From Bacteroidales bacterium (GTDB lineage Bacteria > Bacteroidota > Bacteroidia > Bacteroidales > F082): a DNA stretch of 45,610 nt. Location: assembly GCA_015488735.1 (NCBI GenBank), contig WFNG01000179.1:1-45610 (forward strand), in the 5' to 3' direction. This document shows, in pieces, positions 34,065 to 41,451 of the stretch; position 1 is the stretch's first letter; each line of letters starts with the position of its first letter. The position numbers were made by a program, and so were the translations under genes. The notes beneath the pieces are model-generated. The model was not told where the DNA came from. It saw nothing but the letters and a program-made list of their open reading frames with translations, and did no database searches.

Positions 34065-35447
34065 ATGTACAATATTAAAGCAAGAGGCGTATTAATCGAA
34101 GGAAACAAACGGTATCATGATATTACACGTGATGTCACCAATCCTTTGCTTAGCAAAACAACACCAACCTGGTGGTGGATAGCCGCTTTTATCTCCAGTG
34201 CTATGCTGGTTTGGGGTATCTGGGGTTTTTACAACACCATTGTTGTGGGTACCGGAACCTGGGGGCTGAATAACAGTGTTTCCTGGGGATGGGCTATCAT
34301 CAACTTTGTGTGGTGGATTGGCATCGGACATGCCGGAACCGCTTTCTCCATCTTTTTGCTTGTGCTGCACCAGAAATGGAGAACCTCCATTAACCGTGCT
34401 GCAGAAGCCATGACTATTTTTGCTGTGATGGCAGCCGGAATGTTTCCACTGATTCACATGGGACGTATATGGGATGGCTTTTTTGTCTTTCCTTATCCCA
34501 ACACAAGAGGCCCTTTGTGGGATAACTTTAATTCCCCTTTATTTTGGGACGTTATGGCCATCAGCACTTATCTTACTGCTTCTTTTCTGTTTTGGTACGT
34601 GGGTATGATGCCAGACTTTGCCAGTATTCGCGAAAGAACTGTCTCGAAAATAAAAAAGAGAATTTATGGTATCCTGAGTTTTGGATGGCTGGGTTCTGCA
34701 AGAGGCTGGTTGCGTTTCGAATCGGCCGCACTGCTAATGGGCGGATTGACGGCTCCGCTGGTTGTTTCTGTCCACTCCATAGTGGCTATGGACTTTGCTG
34801 CCGGTGTTGTGCCGGGATGGCATTCTACAATTTTCCCCCCGTTTTTTGTGGTTGGTGCTATCTTTTCGGGATTTGCCATGGTGCTTACCATGATGATTAT
34901 CGTTCGGAAAGTTTATAAATATGAAGAATATGTTACCCAACGCCACCTTGACGCCATTGCCCGTGTGCTCACCTTTGTTTCTCTGATTATGGGCGTGGCT
35001 TATATTTCTGAAATCTTCGTTGCCTGGTATTCTGACTCACCTTACGAAATGTTTGTCTTTTTCAAAAACAGGGCAGTGGGAGAATATTCCTTTGAATTTT
35101 GGGCTATGATTATTTTTAATGCCATCGTTCCCCAGCTTTTCTGGTTTAAGAAAATCCGGAAGAATATCACGATAGTATTTATCATTAGTATTTTGATAAA
35201 TATAGGAATGTGGTACGAACGTTTTGTTATTGTGATCACTTCTCTGTCTAAAACCTGGCTGCCTTCCACATGGCATGGTTATTCGCCAACAATAACAGAG
35301 ATAGCTATTTACGTTGGGACAATTGGTTTCTTTGTGTTCGGAATACTGCTGTTCCTGCGTTTTCTTCCCATGATGGCCTCCAGTGAGCTGAAAGGTATTC
35401 TTAAAGAAACCAGTATTGTCACAGAAAACACAGAAAACCATGAATAA
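34065..35447 (+). CDS. actC: Alternative complex III subunit C (NrfD/PsrC-like quinol-binding membrane protein)
   Basis: A 460-aa polytopic membrane protein with about ten helices (for instance WWWIAAFISSAMLVWGIWGFY, FSIFLLVLHQKW, IAIYVGTIGFFVFGILLFLRF). It is the NrfD-like subunit that binds menaquinol at the periplasmic side beside ActB. Conserved-looking elements include WWIGIGHAGTAFS and HSIVAMDFAAGVVPGWH. It lies 15 bp after actB and overlaps the actD start by 8 bp. Confidence 0.93.
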   Translation: MYNIKARGVLIEGNKRYHDITRDVTNPLLSKTTPTWWWIAAFISSAMLVWGIWGFYNTIVVGTGTWGLNNSVSWGWAIINFVWWIGIGHAGTAFSIFLLVLHQKWRTSINRAAEAMTIFAVMAAGMFPLIHMGRIWDGFFVFPYPNTRGPLWDNFNSPLFWDVMAISTYLTASFLFWYVGMMPDFASIRERTVSKIKKRIYGILSFGWLGSARGWLRFESAALLMGGLTAPLVVSVHSIVAMDFAAGVVPGWHSTIFPPFFVVGAIFSGFAMVLTMMIIVRKVYKYEEYVTQRHLDAIARVLTFVSLIMGVAYISEIFVAWYSDSPYEMFVFFKNRAVGEYSFEFWAMIIFNAIVPQLFWFKKIRKNITIVFIISILINIGMWYERFVIVITSLSKTWLPSTWHGYSPTITEIAIYVGTIGFFVFGILLFLRFLPMMASSELKGILKETSIVTENTENHE

Positions 35448-35961
35448 TCAAAATCAAATTTTGGGCGTTTTTGATGACCCTGATGAAGTTACGGCAGCCG
35501 TAAAAGAACTTTTACGAAACGATGTTCAGGTACAGGATGTTTTTTCACCTTTTCCCATCGAACATGTTTGGGAATTGCTGAAATTGAAAACCCGTATTCC
35601 TTATGCAACTTTTTTGTATGGAGTGATAGGTACAGCGGGAACTTTCGGTTTTCTTTACTGGACTTCTGTCATTAATTATCCGTTGATTTTTGGTGGCAAA
35701 CCAACCAATTCCCTCTCATTCATTGTCATTATGTTTGTCCTGACCATTTTATCCGGTGTTATTTTTACCCTCGCTACTTATCTAATTCGTGAAAAAATGT
35801 GGCCAGGCAAAAAAGCTTCCATGCCTGATACCCGTTCCATGGACGATAAGTTTGTTATTGTTATAGACAAACATAAGAATATGGATGATGATGCGATCCT
35901 GAAAATTAATGAACTTCTGAAGAAGAATGGTGCGGTAGAGGTTAATATGAACAATGTTTAA
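35440..35961 (+). CDS. actD: Alternative complex III subunit D (DUF3341)
   Basis: About 173 residues from MNNQNQILGVFDDPDEV. The ATG at 35440 sits in the ATGAATAA overlap with actC and gives the usual DUF3341 N-terminus, so I prefer it to 35416. A cytoplasmic domain (GVFDDPDEVTAAVKELL...VQDVFSPFPIEHV) is followed by two membrane helices (FLYGVIGTAGTFGFLYW, FIVIMFVLTILSGVIFTLAT) and a short C-terminal domain. It is a structural subunit without cofactors. actE follows immediately. Confidence 0.93.
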   Translation: MNNQNQILGVFDDPDEVTAAVKELLRNDVQVQDVFSPFPIEHVWELLKLKTRIPYATFLYGVIGTAGTFGFLYWTSVINYPLIFGGKPTNSLSFIVIMFVLTILSGVIFTLATYLIREKMWPGKKASMPDTRSMDDKFVIVIDKHKNMDDDAILKINELLKKNGAVEVNMNNV

Positions 35962-35978
35962 TGCATAAAACGATTAAC

Positions 35979-36563
35979 ATGAAAAATAAATCAATTTTTT
36001 TTATTTCTTTATTGTTTGTGGTGGCCTTATCTTCCTGTGTACGCGATAAGAATAATCCGGGATATGCCTACATGGGAGAGCATGATATGTACTATACAAA
36101 ATTCGATAAAGCCTATGCGCCAAGTAAAGTGCTTCCAAACGGGCAAATAAATCAACCTGCTCCGCAAGGAAGTGTGGACAGGCGAAGTACTTATTTTCCT
36201 TTTCATCCCAAAAACATTGCAGAAAAAGTTGCAGGACAGGCAAAAGCTGCTACAGAATTAAAAAATCCCATACTTCCGACTACGGTAAACCTTGCAGAAG
36301 GAAAACATCAATATGGTATTTTTTGTGCTGATTGCCATGGCGTAGATGCCAAAGGAGATGGTCACCTGTACACTTCGGGGCTTTTCCCCGCCAAACCGCG
36401 CGATTTAACCAGTAGTTATGTGCAAACTATGGCCGATGGTTCCATCTATTTTATCATTACCGAAGGCTCTATCTCCGGACTTATGGGACCGCATGGCGTT
36501 CAGGTTATACCGGAAAACCGCTGGAAAATCATAAATTATCTGCGTTCGATTGTAAAAAAATAA
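35979..36563 (+). CDS. actE: Alternative complex III subunit E: monohaem cytochrome c lipoprotein
   Basis: About 194 residues from MKNKSIFFISLLFVVALSSC (the track's 35961 start adds six residues). The lipobox LSSC predicts outer-leaflet anchoring. One haem motif, CADCH, is in YGIFCADCHGVDAKGDG, with Met in SGLMGPHG as the likely axial ligand. It is the likely exit haem that hands electrons to a soluble cytochrome or a terminal enzyme. It lies 17 bp after actD. Confidence 0.92.
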   Translation: MKNKSIFFISLLFVVALSSCVRDKNNPGYAYMGEHDMYYTKFDKAYAPSKVLPNGQINQPAPQGSVDRRSTYFPFHPKNIAEKVAGQAKAATELKNPILPTTVNLAEGKHQYGIFCADCHGVDAKGDGHLYTSGLFPAKPRDLTSSYVQTMADGSIYFIITEGSISGLMGPHGVQVIPENRWKIINYLRSIVKK

Positions 36564-36590
36564 TACCATCGCTATTAAAAATTTATTCTC

Positions 36591-37769
36591 ATGGATAAGA
36601 AACTTCAAATTAGTCAGTCGTTTAAAAATATCATGATTTTCCTGATTGTGATAGGTGTTGCTTCTGTTGCAGCCGGATTCCTGACGGGTGCTGTAAACAG
36701 AACATGGGCTAACCTGTTGCTAAACAACTTTTTGTTTTTGTCAATCACCCTTGGTGGTCTATTCTGGATGGCCATACAAGCTATTACACAATCGGGTTGG
36801 TCGTCGTCCTTTGTCCGTATTCCGCAGTCTCTGGTGGCTTATCTTGTGGTAGCGGCCATACTGTGGCTATTCCTGTTTATCGGCCTTCCGCATTTGTTTC
36901 ACTGGGCTGCTCCCGGTGCTGCTTTACATGATGCCGTGCTGTCCCATAAATCGCCCTATTTGAATATTCCTTTTTTGATTATCCGCACGGTTGTGTTTTT
37001 TATTTTATGGATACTCATAGCCTGGCGTATTAGAAAACTTTCTCTGAAAGAAGACCAGACAGGCGGTCTTGACACTTTTAATAAAATTGAGCTTTTATCC
37101 AAGGTCTTTATTTTTGTACTTGGGGTTTCTTTTATCTTTGTGGGCATCGACTGGCTTATGTCGCTAGATGCGCATTGGTTCAGTACTATTTTTGCGGTTA
37201 AATTCTTTATTTCCGCTTTTTATCACGGTTCGGCTATCATTGCGGCCGTGGTTATTATTTTATACAAGCTGGGCTATTTTCCGTTTTTAAACCAGGGACA
37301 TTTACATGACTTTTCGAAATATATCTTTATGCTCAGTATTATGTGGGGATATATGTGGTTTGTTCAATATCTGCTTATCTGGTACGGCAATATTCCTGAA
37401 GAAACAGCCTATTTTCATATGCGCAGAGAGGACGGATTTCAGGCTCTTTTTCTCGCCGAGATTCTTATCAACTGGCTGTTTCCATTCTTGTTTCTTATGT
37501 GGAACAGGATGGCTAGAAATGCAAACGCACTGTTACTGACGGTGGCTGTTTTACTAATCGGACAATACATTGAAATCTACAATGCAGTAGTGGCGGAAAC
37601 AGTACATAAAGTTGTTTTTGGCTATTTGGAAATAGGAATTTTTATTGGTTTTGCAGGGATATTTATGCTGGTAGGCGCTATTTCGCTTTCAAAATACCCG
37701 CTGGTTGCCAAAAATCATCCTTATCTTATGGAGAGTTTTGTTTTAGAAGACTTTGAAGAAGAATATTAA
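36591..37769 (+). CDS. actF: Alternative complex III subunit F (membrane subunit)
   Basis: A 392-aa polytopic membrane protein, the ActC-like second large membrane subunit of the complex. About ten helices are visible, for example NIMIFLIVIGVASVAAGFL, FIFVLGVSFIFVGIDWLMSL and LLTVAVLLIGQYIEIYNAVV. Family-like segments HWFSTIFAVKFF and YLLIWYGNIPEETAYF are present. It is the last gene of the operon; a strong terminator follows 22 bp after the stop. Confidence 0.92.
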   Translation: MDKKLQISQSFKNIMIFLIVIGVASVAAGFLTGAVNRTWANLLLNNFLFLSITLGGLFWMAIQAITQSGWSSSFVRIPQSLVAYLVVAAILWLFLFIGLPHLFHWAAPGAALHDAVLSHKSPYLNIPFLIIRTVVFFILWILIAWRIRKLSLKEDQTGGLDTFNKIELLSKVFIFVLGVSFIFVGIDWLMSLDAHWFSTIFAVKFFISAFYHGSAIIAAVVIILYKLGYFPFLNQGHLHDFSKYIFMLSIMWGYMWFVQYLLIWYGNIPEETAYFHMRREDGFQALFLAEILINWLFPFLFLMWNRMARNANALLLTVAVLLIGQYIEIYNAVVAETVHKVVFGYLEIGIFIGFAGIFMLVGAISLSKYPLVAKNHPYLMESFVLEDFEEEY

Positions 37770-37790
37770 CCGAAAGGTTTTGTTTTATGG

Positions 37791-37830
37791 AAAGGCTTCT
37801 GTTCATTGCAATAGAAGCCTTTTTGTTTTC
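37791..37830 (+). terminator. Rho-independent terminator after actF
   Basis: Perfect 10-bp stem AAAGGCTTCT / AGAAGCCTTT (37791-37800, 37813-37822) with a 12-base loop, running into TTTTTGTTTT. It closes the alternative complex III operon. Confidence 0.85.
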
Positions 37831-37850
37831 TGTATTTTGATTTTGTACGT

Positions 37851-38711
37851 ATGATTCCAGGTGAAAAACATAAAAACGGAATTGCAGGTCATCTGTTTCA
37901 GCTATTTCAGGCCTTTAGTCTGGATGTGGTGGTTGGTTCTTTGGCCATAGGATTTTTTGCCGTACAATTACTACATGTTCATCCAAATCCCTGGTGGTGG
38001 CTGGTGCTTGCTTTATCCGTTTGGGTAGTGTACACAGGCGACCATCTCCTTGATGGCTTCCAACGGAAACAAGCTGCAACCATGTTTCGACACAGGATAC
38101 ATTACCGTTTTCGCTATTTGTTTATGGTTGTCCTTTTGCTGGCAGCTTTATCAGCTGTTGTTCTTACACGGGTATTTTTAGATAGTCGTATTTTCCAGGG
38201 TGGGTTTGCATTGGGGCTGGCAGCTTTGGTTTATCTGGGGCTGGTTTATCTGGCACGAAAAAGAGGCTTCTATTTCCAGAAAGAACTTGTTATCAGCCTG
38301 TTTTATGTAGCTGGTATTTGGCTGGCTCCGGTTATCTGGCAAGGTAGCTCCTTTTCTTATGTGTTAATCGCCGGTGTTGCGATTCTTTTTCTGCTTGCCT
38401 GGGCAGAGGGCCTGATAATGGCCTGTTTTGAGCATGAATATGACAGTGTGGATAAGACACATAGCTTTAGCACGTTTTATGGTTTGGCACGTACAAAAAA
38501 ATTGTCAGCAGTGCTACTGATATCTGCGCTAACCTTCTCTTTGGTAGTTGCTTTTTCCAAGCCTGTTTTTCAACGTGAATTTATTTTGCTGGCTGTCCTT
38601 TCTGCTTTTTTGATCCTTTTGCTTATTTTTCCGTCTTTTTTTAAACAAAAAGGGCGTTACAGGTTGCTTGGAGAATTCTCTTTCTGGCTGCCTTTTGTTT
38701 TGATGATTTAA
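37851..38711 (+). CDS. Polytopic membrane protein, possibly UbiA-like
   Basis: A 286-aa protein with about eight hydrophobic segments. VVYTGDHLLDGFQRK in the second helix region resembles the aspartate-rich motif of UbiA-type prenyltransferases, and MACFEHEYDSVDKTHSFSTFYG could hold a second acidic motif, but neither is a clean match. It lies between the act terminator and the nos genes, in the same direction, with a 462-bp gap before nosZ. A prenyl- or haem-modifying role is only a guess. No signal peptide. Confidence 0.6.
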   Translation: MIPGEKHKNGIAGHLFQLFQAFSLDVVVGSLAIGFFAVQLLHVHPNPWWWLVLALSVWVVYTGDHLLDGFQRKQAATMFRHRIHYRFRYLFMVVLLLAALSAVVLTRVFLDSRIFQGGFALGLAALVYLGLVYLARKRGFYFQKELVISLFYVAGIWLAPVIWQGSSFSYVLIAGVAILFLLAWAEGLIMACFEHEYDSVDKTHSFSTFYGLARTKKLSAVLLISALTFSLVVAFSKPVFQREFILLAVLSAFLILLLIFPSFFKQKGRYRLLGEFSFWLPFVLMI

Positions 38712-39173
38712 TTCAAAAAAATTTTCTTTGATATTACAATTGTCGTTTTCCAATCAATGCTGATGAATGAATTTTGTGGTTCTGATTTCATGACTTAAAA
38801 CCAGATTTGGTATGCATTAATGCTGGCTTTCATTTGTTGGTTTTCAATTTATTTGCGCCTTAGTAATAAGGAAGAAGAGGTGTAAAATGTTGTTTGATAA
38901 TATGATATATTTCGATGACTGTATTTAGAATAAATATAAATTAAATAATTGTAAATAAATCTTTTAACAATATTTAATTTTTTTTAACTTTGTTACTTCC
39001 CAATATAGAAAACAGGCTTTCATTTAATACGATATAAAACATTGAATTTAAAATGCTTAAGGTAAAAAACGTCTTTGCCTGTCTCGTAATTAGGTAAGCC
39101 GGTACTAAAAAAGTAAATTAAATTTGATAAAATTGAACCATTTTTATTTATTTATAAACCTAAATTATTCATT
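38712..39173 (+). other. 462-bp AT-rich gap upstream of the nosZ pair
   Basis: No gene is seen. TAACTTTG at 38985-38992 is a full match to the -7 consensus and would leave an untranslated leader of about 175 bases before the first nosZ-like gene. I found no convincing FNR-type palindrome (TTGAT-N4-ATCAA). A long leader could host regulation, but I see no recognisable riboswitch. Confidence 0.45.
38985..38992 (+). promoter_or_regulatory. Candidate -7 box for the nosZ pair
   Basis: TAACTTTG matches TAnnTTTG. There is no TTG at the usual -33 distance, which might mean that an activator is needed. It lies about 180 bases upstream of the ATG. Confidence 0.4.
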
Positions 39174-41426
39174 ATGATGTTAATTACTAAACGTTTTCTC
39201 GCATTGAGTCTCGTTTTTTTGCTGTTGGCATCGGTCGGGGTTCCGGTCAAAGCACAGCAGACGCTCAAAGACGTGAAAAAAGAACGTGGGTTATCCGATG
39301 CCAATGTACTTGCAGCGGTCAAAACCTTTATGCCGCGAGGAGGCCGTGACGAGTATTTTGGATTTGTGGGGACGGGTAACTCCGGAACCATGATTGTTTA
39401 CGGGCTTCCATCCATGCGTATTTACAAATACGTCGGCGTATTTTCACCTGAACCCTGGCAGGGCTATGGCTACGATGATGAGAGTTCGTTGATGCTAAAG
39501 AAAGGCTCGCTGGACGACAAAATTGATTGGTATGGCGATATGCGTTTTCCTGCTTTATCCGAAACCAACGGAAATTATGATGGAAAACATCTTTTCTACT
39601 CTGATGGTGCCAATTCCCGCATCGCTATGATCGATCTTGAAGACTTCGAAACCAAACAGGTACTCAGCCATCCGTTGTTTATTTCATGTTATCCCGAAGT
39701 GGCCGTTACTCCTAATACTGATTGGGTGGTACAAACCAGCCAGTTTCCCTCAACCTGGAATTCCAGAAGCGTTGATTTGAAAAAAAATTATGATTCGAAA
39801 TTGAAATCAGGTATCACATTCTGGTATTTTCATAATGTAAAAAAGGTTACAAAAACAGGGCATGCCGGCCGTATTCTGAAAGAAAAATCCATTACCCTGG
39901 AGTTACCTCCGTACACATTGGGCTATTTTGATGTGGGCAAAATGGCTGGTGATGGATTACTTGTGGGATTGGCTGACAAAGGTGACAACCATTATGCTTA
40001 TGTTGTGGATTACAAAAAGATTGTCGGGATGAAAACGACCGAAATTAATGGCTTTGCTGTAGTCCCGCTGGCCAAAGCTTTGAAAGCAGATGCGATTGCT
40101 CTTATTCCGCTACCGGCAAAAGCCAATATTTTAAAGATTACGCCCAAGGGCAAATATTTTATTACTGTTGATGACCAAACCAATGTGTTTGATTTTGCCA
40201 AGGTGAAAAAAGCACTGGCCGGCAAAACCTTTTCGGGGAAAGCTGATGGTGGCATTCCGGTAATTGATACGAAGGCTGTTTTGCACGGCAGTGTTAATTT
40301 TGGTGGTAATGTAATTGACGTTGCCTTTGAATACAGACCTGATATTGCTTATGCTTCTGTTCATAATGCAAAAAAAATCGTTCGCTGGAATTATAAAACA
40401 CTTAAAAAAACCGGAGAAATTACTTTAGACTTTATGCCTTCTTACCTTATGGTCCCTCAGGGATTGACTGAAACACCTCAGTCAAATTATCTGGCTGTTG
40501 TTGACAAGGAGGTTGATTATAAGCACTTACAAAGCGTGGGGCCTGTCAGGCCTAGTGCACAGCACCTGATTGATATATCCGGCGATAAAATGTACGACCT
40601 CTACACCATGACACTGCCACAGTGTAACATGTACGGGTCGGTTGCTGTTTTACGTACCATTATTAAGCCTATTATCCGATATCCTACCGGTACCAATTCC
40701 AGGACAGGAGAAATATCTCCTTTTAAAACAGTTGCCGGTAAAGAAAAAATCGAACGAAAAGGAAATCGTGTACATATTTTTGGTACGTTGATTCGTTCAC
40801 ACATTACCCCTGAAATTGTTCAGGTAAACCAGGGTGATATTGTTACGTTCCACCTTACCAATCTGGAGCTTGCAGAAGATGAAACCCATGGATTTACGGT
40901 TGATACCTATGGAAAACACGGTAGTTTCGAACCCGGAAAGACTGCTTCGCTCACTTTTGTAGCTAATCGTGAAGGGGCATTCCCATATTATTGTACGGAA
41001 TTTTGTTCGGCACTTCACCTCGAAATGGAAGGTATCCTTATGGTAAAACCGAAAAATTATAAAGCTACCGGAGGTTCGGGAGAAATTCAGCTTACCGCAA
41101 AACAGCTTGCCGGTTACAAGAAAGATTATGAAGATAAGTTGAAAGTAATTGCACAAACCCAGGACGTAATTAACAGTGTGGTAAAATGGTTGAAAGAAAA
41201 TCATTACGAAAACTACCCTTATGTGAAAGCTTTGGTTGTGGATGCTGTTGCTCAGTTGAATAAAGCCGCTGTACCGAAGGCCAATTATGAGAAATTTGCT
41301 AAGCAAGGCAAATGGAAACAGGCTTTCCTGTGGGCTGAGCAATATTTCCAATATCAGGTAAAAGCAGCTGATTCCGGTTTGCGTGCCAAGAAATTGCTGA
41401 AAGAAAAACTGGAAGGCATTAAATAA
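39174..41426 (+). CDS. NosZ-like protein with intact CuA site and no CuZ ligands
   Basis: A 750-aa exported protein with a Sec signal (FLALSLVFLLLASVGVPVKAQ), as in clade II NosZ. A seven-bladed propeller region (about 30-520) follows NosZ closely (ALSETNGNYDGKHLFYSD, SAQHLIDISGDKM). All seven CuZ histidine positions are changed: HH becomes Arg124-Phe125, and the others fall at about Cys172/Tyr173, Asn318, Asn379-Ile381, Tyr424 and Arg459. The cupredoxin domain (about 530-626) keeps a full CuA set: His572, Cys607, Cys611, His615, Met618 (YYCTEFCSALHLEM). A helical tail of about 125 residues without haem motif follows, absent from ordinary NosZ. It lies 25 bp before its CuZ-bearing partner. 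Probably the electron-transfer subunit of a heteromeric N2O reductase. Confidence 0.85.
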   Translation: MMLITKRFLALSLVFLLLASVGVPVKAQQTLKDVKKERGLSDANVLAAVKTFMPRGGRDEYFGFVGTGNSGTMIVYGLPSMRIYKYVGVFSPEPWQGYGYDDESSLMLKKGSLDDKIDWYGDMRFPALSETNGNYDGKHLFYSDGANSRIAMIDLEDFETKQVLSHPLFISCYPEVAVTPNTDWVVQTSQFPSTWNSRSVDLKKNYDSKLKSGITFWYFHNVKKVTKTGHAGRILKEKSITLELPPYTLGYFDVGKMAGDGLLVGLADKGDNHYAYVVDYKKIVGMKTTEINGFAVVPLAKALKADAIALIPLPAKANILKITPKGKYFITVDDQTNVFDFAKVKKALAGKTFSGKADGGIPVIDTKAVLHGSVNFGGNVIDVAFEYRPDIAYASVHNAKKIVRWNYKTLKKTGEITLDFMPSYLMVPQGLTETPQSNYLAVVDKEVDYKHLQSVGPVRPSAQHLIDISGDKMYDLYTMTLPQCNMYGSVAVLRTIIKPIIRYPTGTNSRTGEISPFKTVAGKEKIERKGNRVHIFGTLIRSHITPEIVQVNQGDIVTFHLTNLELAEDETHGFTVDTYGKHGSFEPGKTASLTFVANREGAFPYYCTEFCSALHLEMEGILMVKPKNYKATGGSGEIQLTAKQLAGYKKDYEDKLKVIAQTQDVINSVVKWLKENHYENYPYVKALVVDAVAQLNKAAVPKANYEKFAKQGKWKQAFLWAEQYFQYQVKAADSGLRAKKLLKEKLEGIK

Positions 41427-41451
41427 AGAACCGTATTTTTAAATTTATAAT

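Noticed and set aside
38712-39173. FNR/CRP-type binding site before nosZ (TTTGATAAAATTGAACC near 39123)
   Set aside because: The half-sites are direct, not inverted (TTGAT...TTGAA), so it does not match the TTGAT-N4-ATCAA palindrome.
39174-41426. First NosZ-like gene as a decayed pseudogene
   Set aside because: The frame is open over 750 codons, the signal peptide and all CuA ligands are intact, and the partner's loss is exactly complementary.
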